A stretch of DNA of 43,919 nt from an uncultured Bacilli bacterium (GCA_947624915.1 CANQMF010000003.1:1-43919), one strand, 5' to 3'. Positions 27,420-36,757 are shown, counted from the first letter of the stretch. A program made the numbers and translations. Notes: generated from the sequence alone by a model not told the origin.

Positions 27420-29967
27420 ATTCATCACTAATATCAAAATTATCTAAAAAGTCATCAATAGTCATCATTCGCTCATCAATGCTTTCAAGAGTAACTTCCT
27501 TAACCATTTGTTTACTAACTGCAGGTTCTTCATTTTTAATACTACCGGGATTTTCTAAATTCTTTTTGATAAAGATATCTAATAAATTTTGTTTAGTAAA
27601 CTGAGTTCCCGTACTATAACGATCTGTAATTGGGAATTCTGTTATTTTAACTTCTGTAAAATCATCTTTAGTTTTATATATCAAGGAATTACTATTATTT
27701 ATTATAAAAGTCTTAAAAATAAAATATGGATTAGTTTTAACATCACGGACGGTCAAAACACCCTTACGTGCTCTATTAGTCTGTTCAAACTCACTCAATC
27801 TAACACGTTTAGCTGTTCCCCTATTAGTAATAATAGTTAACATATCCTCATCATCAAAAGTATTAGCACTTACCACAAAATCATTTTTTAATGAGATAGC
27901 CTTAACACCAGCACTTCTTAATCCGGTAACTGGTACCTCATCACTACGATATTTTAAACCATAACCATGATGTGTTGTAATGAAAGTATTAGCACCATCT
28001 TTCAAATCAACACCAATTACTTCATCATCAGCTTTTAATTTCATGCACATAATTGGTTTAGTATAACGTTGAACCTTAAAATCATTTAACTTAGTCTTCT
28101 TAACCATACCATTTTTACTAAATAGAGTAACATTTTTTTCATCATTGAAATCAGCTACAGGATAACTAGCTAAAATCGTTTCATCAGAACTAATCTTAAT
28201 AATATTACTTATATGTTTTCCCATATCCTTCCATTTTAAATCAGGTATTTCATATACTGGAACATATAAATAATTACCCAAATTAGTAAAGACTAAAATA
28301 GTATCCATTGTATTTAATTGGTATAAACCAATTAAATAATCACCATTCTTTAAATTAGTAACATCATCACTAGCTGAATAACTTCTTATTGATACTCTTT
28401 TAATATATCCTTCTTTAGTAATTGCCACTACGCAATCTTCTTTTGGTATCATAGCAATTGTATCTATTTTTATCTCCGTTATCTCATCATGAATCTCTGT
28501 TTTTCTAGGTGTAGCATACTCTTTTTTGATATTACGTAATTCTTCTTTCATTACACTTTTCAAGCGTTCTTCATCAACTAAAATAGCTTCTAGGCCACGA
28601 ATAATACGTAGTAAATTAGCATATTCCTCTTCAAAAACAGAAACGTCAGTATTAGTCAAACGGTATAACTGCAAATTAACAATAGCTTCAGCTTGCTTTT
28701 CCGTAAAAGCATACTGTTCCACCAAGTTTTTAATCGCATCACCCTTATTTTTGCTGTGACGAATAGTATGAATAATGTCATCTAAAATGTCTAAAGCTTT
28801 GAGGAAGCCTTCAACAATATGCAATCGTTCTTTTGCATGTTCTAAGTCAAACTTAGTTCTCCTTAAAATAACCTCACGATGATGTTTAATATATGCATCT
28901 AAAATATCTATGACACCTACCAACATTGGTCTTCTATTAACAATAGCAACCATATTATACGAATAATTAACCTGTAACTCAGTATTTTTAAATAAGTAAT
29001 TTAAAATGTTGTCAACATCAGCATCTTTTTTTATATCAAGTACAATGCGTACTAATTCTTCACGATCTGATTCATCCCTTACTTCTGTTAAACCATCTAA
29101 CTTTTTGTCATAAATAATATCAGCAATTTTTTTAACCAATAAGGCTTTATTGATCTCAAAAGGTATATTATGAATGATAACTTGTTTCTTACTTTTTTCG
29201 TTTACTATTTCGTATTTAGCACGAACAACAATTCGACCTCTTCCTTTAGTCAATGCTTCAACAATCTGTTTGTGACCTTCAACAATTCCCCCAGTTGGAA
29301 AATCTGGACCTTTGATAATATCTAATATACTTTCCAAACGACAATTTGGACTATCAATTCTTTTGATAGTTGCATCAATTACTTCACCTAAATTATGTGG
29401 TGGAATCTCTGTTGCATAACCAGCACTAATACCCTTAGCGCCATTAACTAATAAATTAGGGTACTTAGCTGGAAGAACTGTCGGCTCATATAAAGTATCA
29501 TCAAAGTTAGGCGCCCATTCAATAGTATTTTTATCAATATCTTTTAAAAGTTCGCCACTGATCTTTGAAAGTCTTGCTTCCGTATAACGCATTGCAGCTG
29601 CTCCATCACCATCCATAGAACCATTATTTCCATGCATATCAATGTAACAAGCATTCTGTTTCCACCACTGACTCATATGAACCATAGCTTCATAAATTGA
29701 AGAATCGCCATGTGGATGATAATGTCCCATAACATTTCCAACGGCTGTAGCTGATTTCTTATGAGCTTTATCATATGTGTTATGATCACGGAACATAGCA
29801 TACAAAATACGTCTTTGAACAGGCTTTAATCCATCTCTAACATCCGGTATAGCACGATTTTGGATGATATCTTTAGCATATTCACCAAAACGTTTTTCCA
29901 TAATTTCTTCTAACGTGTAATCATAAATTTTACCTAATATATTCTTTTCTTCTGTCTGATTTTTCAT
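27418..29967 (-). CDS. parC: DNA topoisomerase IV subunit A (ParC)
   Basis: The A subunit of topoisomerase IV cuts and rejoins DNA to unlink daughter chromosomes. In this 849-residue protein RAIPDVRDGLKPVQRRILYA opens the winged-helix domain, HPHGDSSIYEAM (residues about 84-95) contains the quinolone-region serine, and AAAMRYTEARLS carries the catalytic Tyr128. The C-terminal beta-pinwheel repeats (for example VRLSEFEQTNRARKGV) are degenerate, as in ParC rather than GyrA. The start at 29967 lies 38 nt inside the upstream gene, with AGAGGTG as ribosome-binding site. Pairing with parE in one operon supports ParC. Confidence 0.95.
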   Translation of the reverse strand: MKNQTEEKNILGKIYDYTLEEIMEKRFGEYAKDIIQNRAIPDVRDGLKPVQRRILYAMFRDHNTYDKAHKKSATAVGNVMGHYHPHGDSSIYEAMVHMSQWWKQNACYIDMHGNNGSMDGDGAAAMRYTEARLSKISGELLKDIDKNTIEWAPNFDDTLYEPTVLPAKYPNLLVNGAKGISAGYATEIPPHNLGEVIDATIKRIDSPNCRLESILDIIKGPDFPTGGIVEGHKQIVEALTKGRGRIVVRAKYEIVNEKSKKQVIIHNIPFEINKALLVKKIADIIYDKKLDGLTEVRDESDREELVRIVLDIKKDADVDNILNYLFKNTELQVNYSYNMVAIVNRRPMLVGVIDILDAYIKHHREVILRRTKFDLEHAKERLHIVEGFLKALDILDDIIHTIRHSKNKGDAIKNLVEQYAFTEKQAEAIVNLQLYRLTNTDVSVFEEEYANLLRIIRGLEAILVDEERLKSVMKEELRNIKKEYATPRKTEIHDEITEIKIDTIAMIPKEDCVVAITKEGYIKRVSIRSYSASDDVTNLKNGDYLIGLYQLNTMDTILVFTNLGNYLYVPVYEIPDLKWKDMGKHISNIIKISSDETILASYPVADFNDEKNVTLFSKNGMVKKTKLNDFKVQRYTKPIMCMKLKADDEVIGVDLKDGANTFITTHHGYGLKYRSDEVPVTGLRSAGVKAISLKNDFVVSANTFDDEDMLTIITNRGTAKRVRLSEFEQTNRARKGVLTVRDVKTNPYFIFKTFIINNSNSLIYKTKDDFTEVKITEFPITDRYSTGTQFTKQNLLDIFIKKNLENPGSIKNEEPAVSKQMVKEVTLESIDERMMTIDDFLDNFDISDE

Positions 29968-30670
29968 AATTCACCTCTTTTGCTGTCTTAATAAAACATT
30001 CAATAATTTTTTTATTAGCTAAATCGGTCGATGCGACCATTTCTGGGTGCCACTGAACACCAACAATAAAACGTTTATTTGGTATTTCAACCGCTTCAAT
30101 ATATCCATCACTGCTTAAAGCACTAACTTTTAAAGTATTAACTTTTTCAATATGAAAGTGATGTAAACTATTAACCATTAATTTATCAGTATGAACGATA
30201 TGATATAATTTAGAATTTCTTTTAATTGTAACTTCATGACAGTTAGAAGAATCCGGAACATAATGATTGATATGTGAAACATTCTTCTTAGGTACATCAT
30301 AATAATCCATTGTTGAATTATCAGTATTACACATAACCTGCATGCCCATACATATACCAAGTAAAGGAATATCTTTTAAAACAGCATATTCATATGTTAA
30401 ACGATCAAATTCATACTGTCTTTTACCACCTGTCATTAAGATACCATCACACATGTCTAACTGTTTATACCAAAACGTCTTTTCTTCTTTTGTCATATGT
30501 CCTATATCCGTTCCACTACTTTTCGCATAGTCAACGTTCTTAGGAGGTATTATCAAGAAAGGATAACAATCATACATCAATATCAACTTTCTAACTAAAT
30601 CACTTATATAAAGTAATGACCTTCCATCAACATTCATAACACGTGGTATAACACCAATAATCGTTTTCAT
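29930..30670 (-). CDS. Class I glutamine amidotransferase-like (PuuD/peptidase C26) hydrolase
   Basis: A 246-residue class I amidotransferase-fold protein. The nucleophile is Cys107 in IPLLGICMGMQVM, and the His-Glu of the triad is in FIVGVQWHPEM. TGGKRQYEFDR and LHHFHIEKV resemble gamma-glutamyl-GABA hydrolase (PuuD), and the first residues (TIIGVIPRVMN) fit the C26 group. The true substrate is unknown. It lies between parE (9 nt upstream) and parC (38-nt overlap), so it is cotranscribed with topoisomerase IV, an unusual placement. Fold and active site are clear. Confidence 0.85.
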   Translation of the reverse strand: MKTIIGVIPRVMNVDGRSLLYISDLVRKLILMYDCYPFLIIPPKNVDYAKSSGTDIGHMTKEEKTFWYKQLDMCDGILMTGGKRQYEFDRLTYEYAVLKDIPLLGICMGMQVMCNTDNSTMDYYDVPKKNVSHINHYVPDSSNCHEVTIKRNSKLYHIVHTDKLMVNSLHHFHIEKVNTLKVSALSSDGYIEAVEIPNKRFIVGVQWHPEMVASTDLANKKIIECFIKTAKEVNYEKSDRRKEYIR

Positions 30671-30679
30671 AAAACCACC

Positions 30680-32590
30680 CTAATTAATCTTGTAATTATC
30701 CTCTAAAGAGAACTCAACATTTTCTTCAATCCAGTCTTTTCTTGGCTCAACTTTATCCCCCATTAAAATAGACACTCTTTTTTCTGCTAATGCTGCATCA
30801 TTAATACTCACTTTAATCAAACTTCGCGTTTTAGGGTCCATCGTTGTTTCCCATAACTGACTAGCATCCATCTCTCCCAAACCTTTATAGCGCTGAGTTT
30901 TGGTCGGCTTTCCTTTATATTTATCCAGTAAAAATTTACGGTCATCTTCAGTCCAAGCATATTCCCCTTCTTTGCCGCATTCTATTTTATATAAAGGGGG
31001 CATCGCTATATATAGATGTCCTGTTTCAATAAGGGGTTTCATATATCGATAGAAAAATGTTAGTAATAGAATTTGAATATGTGATCCATCAACATCAGCA
31101 TCTGTCATAATAATTACTTTATCATAATTACTATCATTAATGTCAAAATCACTACCAGCACCTGCTCCAATAGCATGTATCATCGTATTAATTTCTTCAT
31201 TTTTATAAGCCTCTTCTAAATTGGCCTTTTCAGTATTTAAAACCTTGCCACGCAATGGTAAAATTGCCTGATACTTACGATCTCGACCAGTTTTAGCACT
31301 TCCCCCAGCTGAATCTCCCTCAACTAGAAATAATTCATTAATCTTAGGATTTTTAGTTTGAGCTGGAGTCAATTTTCCACTAATAACGCGTTCTTTCTTG
31401 CCCTTATCTTTTCCACTTCTAGCCTCATCACGAGCCTTTCTTGCAGCTTCCCTAACCGTTTTACTTTTAACCATTTTCTCTAAGATCTTAGTAGCGACCT
31501 CTTTATTTTCCTCTAGAAAATATTGTAATTTCTCTGTTGCAATACTTTCTACAACAGTACGAGCTAGTGGCGTACCTAATTTGGATTTAGTCTGACCTTC
31601 AAATTGTAATAAATGTTCCGGTATCTTCAAACTAATAATAGCAGTAAGCCCTTCCCTAGTATCAGGTCCTTCAAAGTTCTTATCTTTTGTTTTAAAATAT
31701 CCATTGTTACGAGCATAGTCATTAAAAACTCTTGTCAAAGCCGTTTTAAAGCCAATCTCATGAGTTCCACCATCGATTGTCTTAACGTTATTCACAAAAG
31801 AAACTAAATTATCAGAGTAAGAATCCGTGTATTGAAAGGCTATATTAACTTCCATCTCATCTTTAACACCGCTAAATTCAACTACTTTATGTAATGGTTT
31901 TTTATCATCATTTATATACTCAACAAAAGACTGCAATCCATTTTCATAATGAAACACCTCTGACTTTTTATCTTCTTCATCAATAATTTCAACAGTTAAA
32001 TTATGTAACAAAAAAGCACTTTCTTGCATTCTCTCACAAATCGTTGTAAACGAAAAATTAGTTGTTGAGAAAATCTCGTCATCTGGTAAAAAACGAACCT
32101 TCGTTCCCGTCTTTGATGTTTTATCTCTTTTAGTTAACTTTTGATTAACTTTACCACCATCTTTAAAAGAAATAAAGTATTCATAACCATCTTTGCGAAT
32201 AGTTACTTCCATCCACTTAGATAGAGCGTTAACAACAGATGCTCCAACACCGTGTAGACCACCAGATACGGTATAGCCGCTAGACTCAAACTTACCTCCA
32301 GCGTGTAAAATGGTATATATAACCTCAGGTGTATCCATCCCATTAGCATGTTTGCCGACAGGTATTCCACGTCCCTCATCTTCAACACTAATACTGTGAT
32401 CAGAATGAATAATAATTTTTATTTTATTACCGAAACCATTAATAACTTCATCAATAGAATTATCAACAATCTCCCATACTAAATGATGTAGGCCACGCTT
32501 ATCAGTAGAACCAATATACATACCCGGCCTTTTTCTAACTGCCTCTAAACCATCTAAAATTTTAATTGAAGATTCATCATATTTTGTCAT
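30680..32590 (-). CDS. parE: DNA topoisomerase IV subunit B (ParE)
   Basis: The ATPase subunit of topoisomerase IV. The GHKL site shows LHHLVWEIVDNSIDE and GRGIPVGKHANGMD, with GGLHGVGASVVNALS. The TOPRIM domain has NELFLVEGDSAGGSAKTGRD and IIMTDADVDGSHI, and the tail has QRYKGLGEMDASQLWETTMD. The context GKLTPAQTKNPKINELFLVE and ILPLRGKVLNTEKA favours ParE over GyrB, as does parC in the same operon. The frame opens with TTG at 32608; the ATG at 32590 has AAAGGTGA correctly placed upstream. About 636 residues, normal length. Confidence 0.94.
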   Translation of the reverse strand: MTKYDESSIKILDGLEAVRKRPGMYIGSTDKRGLHHLVWEIVDNSIDEVINGFGNKIKIIIHSDHSISVEDEGRGIPVGKHANGMDTPEVIYTILHAGGKFESSGYTVSGGLHGVGASVVNALSKWMEVTIRKDGYEYFISFKDGGKVNQKLTKRDKTSKTGTKVRFLPDDEIFSTTNFSFTTICERMQESAFLLHNLTVEIIDEEDKKSEVFHYENGLQSFVEYINDDKKPLHKVVEFSGVKDEMEVNIAFQYTDSYSDNLVSFVNNVKTIDGGTHEIGFKTALTRVFNDYARNNGYFKTKDKNFEGPDTREGLTAIISLKIPEHLLQFEGQTKSKLGTPLARTVVESIATEKLQYFLEENKEVATKILEKMVKSKTVREAARKARDEARSGKDKGKKERVISGKLTPAQTKNPKINELFLVEGDSAGGSAKTGRDRKYQAILPLRGKVLNTEKANLEEAYKNEEINTMIHAIGAGAGSDFDINDSNYDKVIIMTDADVDGSHIQILLLTFFYRYMKPLIETGHLYIAMPPLYKIECGKEGEYAWTEDDRKFLLDKYKGKPTKTQRYKGLGEMDASQLWETTMDPKTRSLIKVSINDAALAEKRVSILMGDKVEPRKDWIEENVEFSLEDNYKIN

Positions 32591-32607
32591 ATCTTTCACC
32601 TTTAACA

Positions 32608-32636
32608 ATTATATCAAAAAAAAAAAACTTTGACAA
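32608..32636 (-). promoter_or_regulatory. parE operon promoter with a 12-A/T homopolymer in the spacer
   Basis: On the minus strand TTGTCA (32636-32631), a 17-nt spacer and a perfect TATAAT (32613-32608). The spacer contains an uninterrupted run of 12 T (32627-32616). The -10 lies only about 18 nt from the ATG, so the leader is very short. Confidence 0.75.
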
Positions 32637-32746
32637 ACAAATACTACTTGATTATTAAAGAGTTTTTCTATTAATATCTTATCATAATTTAACTTTTTAA
32701 AACAATATCATTTAATACAATTAAATACTAATTAATTCGCAATAAA

Positions 32747-32775
32747 TTGACAATAATGTTATCATCAAATATAAT
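32747..32775 (+). promoter_or_regulatory. Consensus sigma-A promoter of the HExxH gene
   Basis: TTGACA (32747-32752), exactly 17 nt, then TATAAT (32770-32775): a full consensus vegetative promoter, followed by AAGGAGGG and the ATG at 32800. Confidence 0.88.
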
Positions 32776-32799
32776 AAAGAAACAACAAGGAGGGATAAT

Positions 32800-33609
32800 A
32801 TGTCTAATATTATAGATAGTAATAAGGACAGTCTTTTAAAATTAAAAGAAATTCTAAGTATCGTTCAAAAAAGTGATTTAAATAAATCAGACTTAGAATA
32901 CTCTTTACAATTATTATTGCCAAAAAAAAATGATCAAAATTTAATCAATTATCAAATTAACAATAAAAACAAACATGCAGCTTTCTTCAATGCTTCTCCA
33001 TCAAGAATAACAATATTTTTAGACGCCACAAACAAATGGCTAAATAAACAGGTAATTGATTTTTTACCTATATTAAAATCTAGTGATGAAAAAGCACTAA
33101 AAAATTATTTTCTTATTTTCGTGATTGCACATGAAATTGAACACTCTTATGAATTTTTAATGAGTGAAGGGATTGTTAACGCCCCAAACGATATTTTAAA
33201 AAAAGCCTACAAAGGAATATTTGATTTGTTTATTCGAACGGACTCCATCGTTCCACAACCTATAAAAAGAGCCCATAGAATAATCTCCAGAAGCTTGTAC
33301 CGAAAAAAGCAAGATTTTTACTTGCTTGAAAGAAACGCTAATATCGAAGGGGCAGATCTTATATGTCGTCTTGCCCTATTTGACAATCGCGAAGATATCT
33401 ATGAATTATTTAAAATCATAAAACACTCCTTTGAGAGATGTGGCTATATAAATAGTTGCAAAGGAAGTATCGAAGAAACATATCACGATCTTCTTTTATA
33501 CCGTAAGTTTAAAAAATTCAATCACAACATAGAGTTAAGCAGCGAAGAAAGAATAAGATATGGCTTTAGTATTGATGAGCCAACTAGAATCAAAGTATTA
33601 AATAAATAA
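32800..33609 (+). CDS. HExxH (zincin-like) protein of unknown role
   Basis: A 269-residue soluble protein I cannot name. IFVIAHEIEHSYEFLM holds a HExxH motif (H111, E112, H115), and FYLLERNANIEGADL (E177, E183) could supply a third metal ligand, so a zinc peptidase fold is plausible. There is no signal peptide and no recognition domain. It has a consensus promoter, an AAGGAGGG ribosome-binding site and its own terminator, so it is an isolated, probably well-expressed gene. Downstream, in convergent orientation, is the HD/P-loop fusion. A chance HExxH in an unrelated helical protein cannot be excluded. Confidence 0.72.
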   Translation: MSNIIDSNKDSLLKLKEILSIVQKSDLNKSDLEYSLQLLLPKKNDQNLINYQINNKNKHAAFFNASPSRITIFLDATNKWLNKQVIDFLPILKSSDEKALKNYFLIFVIAHEIEHSYEFLMSEGIVNAPNDILKKAYKGIFDLFIRTDSIVPQPIKRAHRIISRSLYRKKQDFYLLERNANIEGADLICRLALFDNREDIYELFKIIKHSFERCGYINSCKGSIEETYHDLLLYRKFKKFNHNIELSSEERIRYGFSIDEPTRIKVLNK

Positions 33610-33611
33610 AG

Positions 33612-33635
33612 TCATCACCATGTTGATGATTTTTT
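33612..33635 (+). terminator. Terminator of the HExxH gene
   Basis: TCATCA (33612-33617) pairs with TGATGA (33624-33629), followed by six T. Confidence 0.8.
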
Positions 33636-33765
33636 CATCACAAATGTTATGCCGAATAATAACATTTCGTATAACTACCTATATTTAAAATGCATATAAA
33701 CCTAGGATTTTTCTAACTTAAACTAAGAAATATCTTCTATTAATTTATGTTAGCAAAATTCAAAG

Positions 33766-35112
33766 CTAGTTACGACTATGCAAATTATATTTTTTCCCAA
33801 ACGCATTAATATATTCTTTTCTCATAGTTGGAAGTATTTTCTGTGCAACTGCAATAGTTGTATCATTTATACTTAAATTAGATGTGTCTAATAATAAATA
33901 TGAATCGACACTCTTTGAAAACAAGTCTCTCAATGAATTTAAGCAATCATTATATTCAGCAATGTTATCCTGATTTAGAAAGTTTCGTCTTTCTAACGCT
34001 AAACTAGAAATATAATCTCGTCTCAAGGAAATCAATGGCTCAGCATAAGTAATCACCAAAAAATTTATTAATTGTTTTGAAATTTGAGCGTATTTATCTC
34101 TAGACATGAAATACTGTTCTTCTGACATATCACCTCGAATAAACCTTCTATAATTCCATACTTGTCGGTCATTGATAGATCTATCAATTAAAATAATTTC
34201 CTTTTCAGAAGAAAGAGCTACTTGTAGTTGTTCATATACTTTTTCCATGATAGCAATATTGGCATTTCCTACTCCCATTTTATTAAACTCACTTTTTAAA
34301 TTTTCTTTATAATGCTTAGATGTTGTAAATTCTTCTATTAAAGAAACCTCAAACCCACCTTTTTTAAAGAAATCATATAAGTTATTTATTATCGTAGTTT
34401 TCCCTGTTCTAGGCGTACCACTAAATTCAATAACGAAGGGTTTATAAAGCTTAACTAATGCTTTAAGCCTTTGCAATTCAGTCTTTTGGGCATGTAACTG
34501 TTTTAACTTCATATAATAATCTTTGTTATCCACAAAAATGATGTCGTTTAGGAATGAATCTTCTTTTTTATAAAAAACTTTATCTAAAATATCTTTTAAT
34601 TGTTTAAATATGGGTAAATCTTTATCTTCCCCCAATATGAGACTTTCATAAATACTTGTATAATACCATTTTTGAAATGTTTCTCCCTTTTTAAACGCCG
34701 AAAAATCTCTTTTACCACTTTTTTCAAATTTTAAAAATAAGTCTTCTAAGTTATTTATTTTATCAGCACAAATTACCAATTTATTTCTAAGTGGCAATTT
34801 TTTTGTATGTTCTATAATATATTTCTTTCTTTCTTCCCAAGTTAACGATTTATCAGGCTCTGAGGCATCATTCACAAGATTAGCTATATCTTTGCCAAAT
34901 TCTCTTTCAATATCTTTCATTGTATATTTAGTATCTTCTACAACATCATGTAAATAACCAGCGGCTACAACATTTTCATCATAACCAAAGTTCTCTAAAA
35001 GTTGCCCTACGCTAATTGGATGTATTATCATTGGCTTATCAGGCTCACTTTTTCTAACTTGTCCCATATGAGCTTCAATCGCAAATAACTTTGCCTTTTC
35101 CTTAATATCCAT
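33766..35112 (-). CDS. RSH-type HD hydrolase domain fused to a P-loop kinase-like domain
   Basis: A 448-residue fusion. Residues 1-170 are an HD domain of the (p)ppGpp hydrolase/Mesh1 type: QVRKSEPDKPMIIHPISVG with H31, AGYLHDVVEDT with H55-D56 and E59-D60, and ICADKINNLEDL with D117. The C-terminal half is a P-loop NTPase resembling nucleotide or dNMP kinases: VIEFSGTPRTGKTTIINNLY (Walker A, about residues 225-245) and IILIDRSINDRQVWNYRRFI. No synthetase domain is present. The protein could hydrolyse an alarmone-like nucleotide and phosphorylate another; that is inference. Start ATG at 35112 behind GGAGGTAG. Single gene, no clear promoter found. Confidence 0.83.
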   Translation of the reverse strand: MDIKEKAKLFAIEAHMGQVRKSEPDKPMIIHPISVGQLLENFGYDENVVAAGYLHDVVEDTKYTMKDIEREFGKDIANLVNDASEPDKSLTWEERKKYIIEHTKKLPLRNKLVICADKINNLEDLFLKFEKSGKRDFSAFKKGETFQKWYYTSIYESLILGEDKDLPIFKQLKDILDKVFYKKEDSFLNDIIFVDNKDYYMKLKQLHAQKTELQRLKALVKLYKPFVIEFSGTPRTGKTTIINNLYDFFKKGGFEVSLIEEFTTSKHYKENLKSEFNKMGVGNANIAIMEKVYEQLQVALSSEKEIILIDRSINDRQVWNYRRFIRGDMSEEQYFMSRDKYAQISKQLINFLVITYAEPLISLRRDYISSLALERRNFLNQDNIAEYNDCLNSLRDLFSKSVDSYLLLDTSNLSINDTTIAVAQKILPTMRKEYINAFGKKYNLHSRN

Positions 35113-35292
35113 AACTTCTACCTCCTTACTTGTCTTAAATTCATACTAGCGACTATCATTAAACACTTTAATTCAAATTATTTTTACAGCCATCAATATA
35201 ATTTTATCACAAAAACAACAGCATTTTAAATTTAAAATTTATAATAAAAAGCAAATAATTATAATAGTTGTTTTCACTATGATAATTTGTTA

Positions 35293-35424
35293 CTATATAT
35301 TTGAAAATTTAATAGTCACAGCAGTCGTGAATCTGGCAATCTGATTTCTACTAATATTATAGCTATTCTCAAAACTAAGTTCACAAAACATTAAAGGACT
35401 GCCATTTGATCTGGTCAGTCCCAT
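35293..35424 (-). other. Possible small ORF of 43 codons overlapping a hairpin
   Basis: The minus strand carries an uninterrupted ATG-to-TAG frame beginning MGLTRSNGSPLMFCELSFEN and ending IKFSNI. Its composition is more protein-like than chance frames in this AT-rich gap, but the ribosome-binding site is poor (GAGAAA). The same stretch folds into a hairpin, so the signal may be a structured RNA instead. I do not recognise either. Confidence 0.25.
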
Positions 35425-35445
35425 TTTCTCGTATCTTTTAATGTT
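35387..35445. other. Nested inverted repeat, possible structured RNA or mobile-element end
   Basis: AACATTAAA (outer left) pairs with TTTAATGTT (outer right). Inside it GGACTG-CCA pairs with TGG-T-CAGTCC around a 7-nt loop, with one bulged T. It is strand-symmetric, so the transcribed strand is unknown. Confidence 0.45.
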
Positions 35446-35985
35446 TTATTATGTTTTAAACCCTAGGTACATTATTACAATTAAAATGATATTCAAATAC
35501 TCCCTTCTTAATATCCTTTATGTTTAAATAAATTGTTAAAGGATTAACACCAGATAGAAGTAACAATCATAATTGTAGCACTTAGCCAAGTAAAATTCAA
35601 AAAGGTCATAACAGAGGATTAATAATGTTTAAGAGTTAAAAATGGTTGTTATTTATAAATTTATTGTTGACGCCAACAACTAATAAATTATTAAAAAGAA
35701 TAACTTACTAATTAAGAAAGGATTATATAGAACTTTATTGTAATAAAGATATTATTTTTTTCATTATAATAGTACCAAAATATTTTTTGATACATATTCT
35801 ATAATGAAGTTATTGTTTTTATTTTGATTGTAGAACTCAGTATAATCACTAATTATTATACTAAAGTTTTATTTTAAACTAACAAAAACAATAATTTTAT
35901 ATACTATAATTGCTACTCCCAGTATATCTTATGTTATACAAAATATTGTTGTTAATTGTTAAACCCGTTTTAACAATTGTTTTAT

Positions 35986-36013
35986 AAATAGACTGTTATT
36001 CGACAGTCTATTT
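35986..36013 (-). terminator. Terminator after the EndA-like nuclease gene
   Basis: AAATAGACTGT (35986-35996) and ACAGTCTATTT (36003-36013) form an 11-bp perfect stem overlapping the stop codon, followed on the minus strand by an AT-rich tail. A second stem (ATTGTTAAA/TTTAACAAT) lies a further 9 nt on. Confidence 0.75.
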
Positions 36014-36745
36014 ATTGAGTCTACTTTCACCTGTTGCGTAATCAATATATATACCATCTTGAACATTATAAACATACACATTAAATTTAATACCTTTACC
36101 CTTATCTTCAATAGATAATCCTTCCATTAAAATGCCACTAGCTAATAAATTATCCCCCTCGTATATCGGAGTGACACGATAAAGAACATGATTATCAGTT
36201 TTTTTTACGTATTCGGCTACTTCATTTTCAAATTTTAACATGCCAACCACGTTAGTATGCCTTGTACAAGTTATTAAATTTTTTTCATTAGCATTCTCCC
36301 CAGCTAATTGGTATCCTATTAAATGACAACGATTAAACAAATATTTGCCATCAACAATATCATACTTGACCGTATGCCAACCACTAGGTTTAACCATACC
36401 AATAGAACCTCTATCCTCAGTAGGCATTGTTTCTTTTCCAACTTTAGCAATAGCGCTACCACAACGGCCTAAACTATCCAAATTACTATATTTTTCTAAA
36501 GAAGAAATTTTTAAATCATCTTCATCAAAATATGGTTCGTTATTATTTATAATAACATAGTCATCCCCAGCATAATCTGGAATATCTGCTAAAGTATAAG
36601 AAGTTCCTATACTAGCACGATTAATATCATTACTAATATATCGATTAATATCATCTGCAAAATAGGAAAAGAAAAGAAACAGTAACAATAATACTAACCA
36701 CGTATACGACTTTTTAAATATTCTATTATTTTTTCTTCTTCGCAT
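36008..36745 (-). CDS. DNA/RNA non-specific endonuclease (EndA/DNA-entry nuclease-like), membrane-anchored
   Basis: A 245-residue protein with one N-terminal membrane anchor (about 14-30, WLVLLLLFLFFSYF) and an extracytoplasmic nuclease domain. Landmarks are MPTEDRGSIGMVKPSGWHTV, the catalytic block LFNRCHLIGYQLAGENANEK and LITCTRHTNVVGMLKFENEV. In this clade the classical DRGH is NRCH, keeping the catalytic His and metal-binding Asn. EndA-type enzymes degrade extracellular DNA, for nutrition or uptake. It follows the permuted NlpC/P60-like gene by 12 nt, so the two share a message. Start at 36745 behind AGAGGAT. Confidence 0.88.
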   Translation of the reverse strand: MRRRKNNRIFKKSYTWLVLLLLFLFFSYFADDINRYISNDINRASIGTSYTLADIPDYAGDDYVIINNNEPYFDEDDLKISSLEKYSNLDSLGRCGSAIAKVGKETMPTEDRGSIGMVKPSGWHTVKYDIVDGKYLFNRCHLIGYQLAGENANEKNLITCTRHTNVVGMLKFENEVAEYVKKTDNHVLYRVTPIYEGDNLLASGILMEGLSIEDKGKGIKFNVYVYNVQDGIYIDYATGESRLNK

Positions 36746-36757
36746 ATATCCTCTACA

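Larger units (their letters stand above)
35113..36007. other. Gene-free AT-rich stretch with several hairpins
   Basis: About 0.9 kb with no gene I can support. It contains the compound hairpin at 35387-35445 and a stem-loop near 35658-35688 (TTGTTG/CAACAA at its core, with AATTTATT/AATAAATT outside). An inverted repeat ATTGTTAAA/TTTAACAAT lies at about 35954-35977, and the endA terminator is at the right edge. The part at 35300-35450 looks less AT-rich than the rest. Confidence 0.5.
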
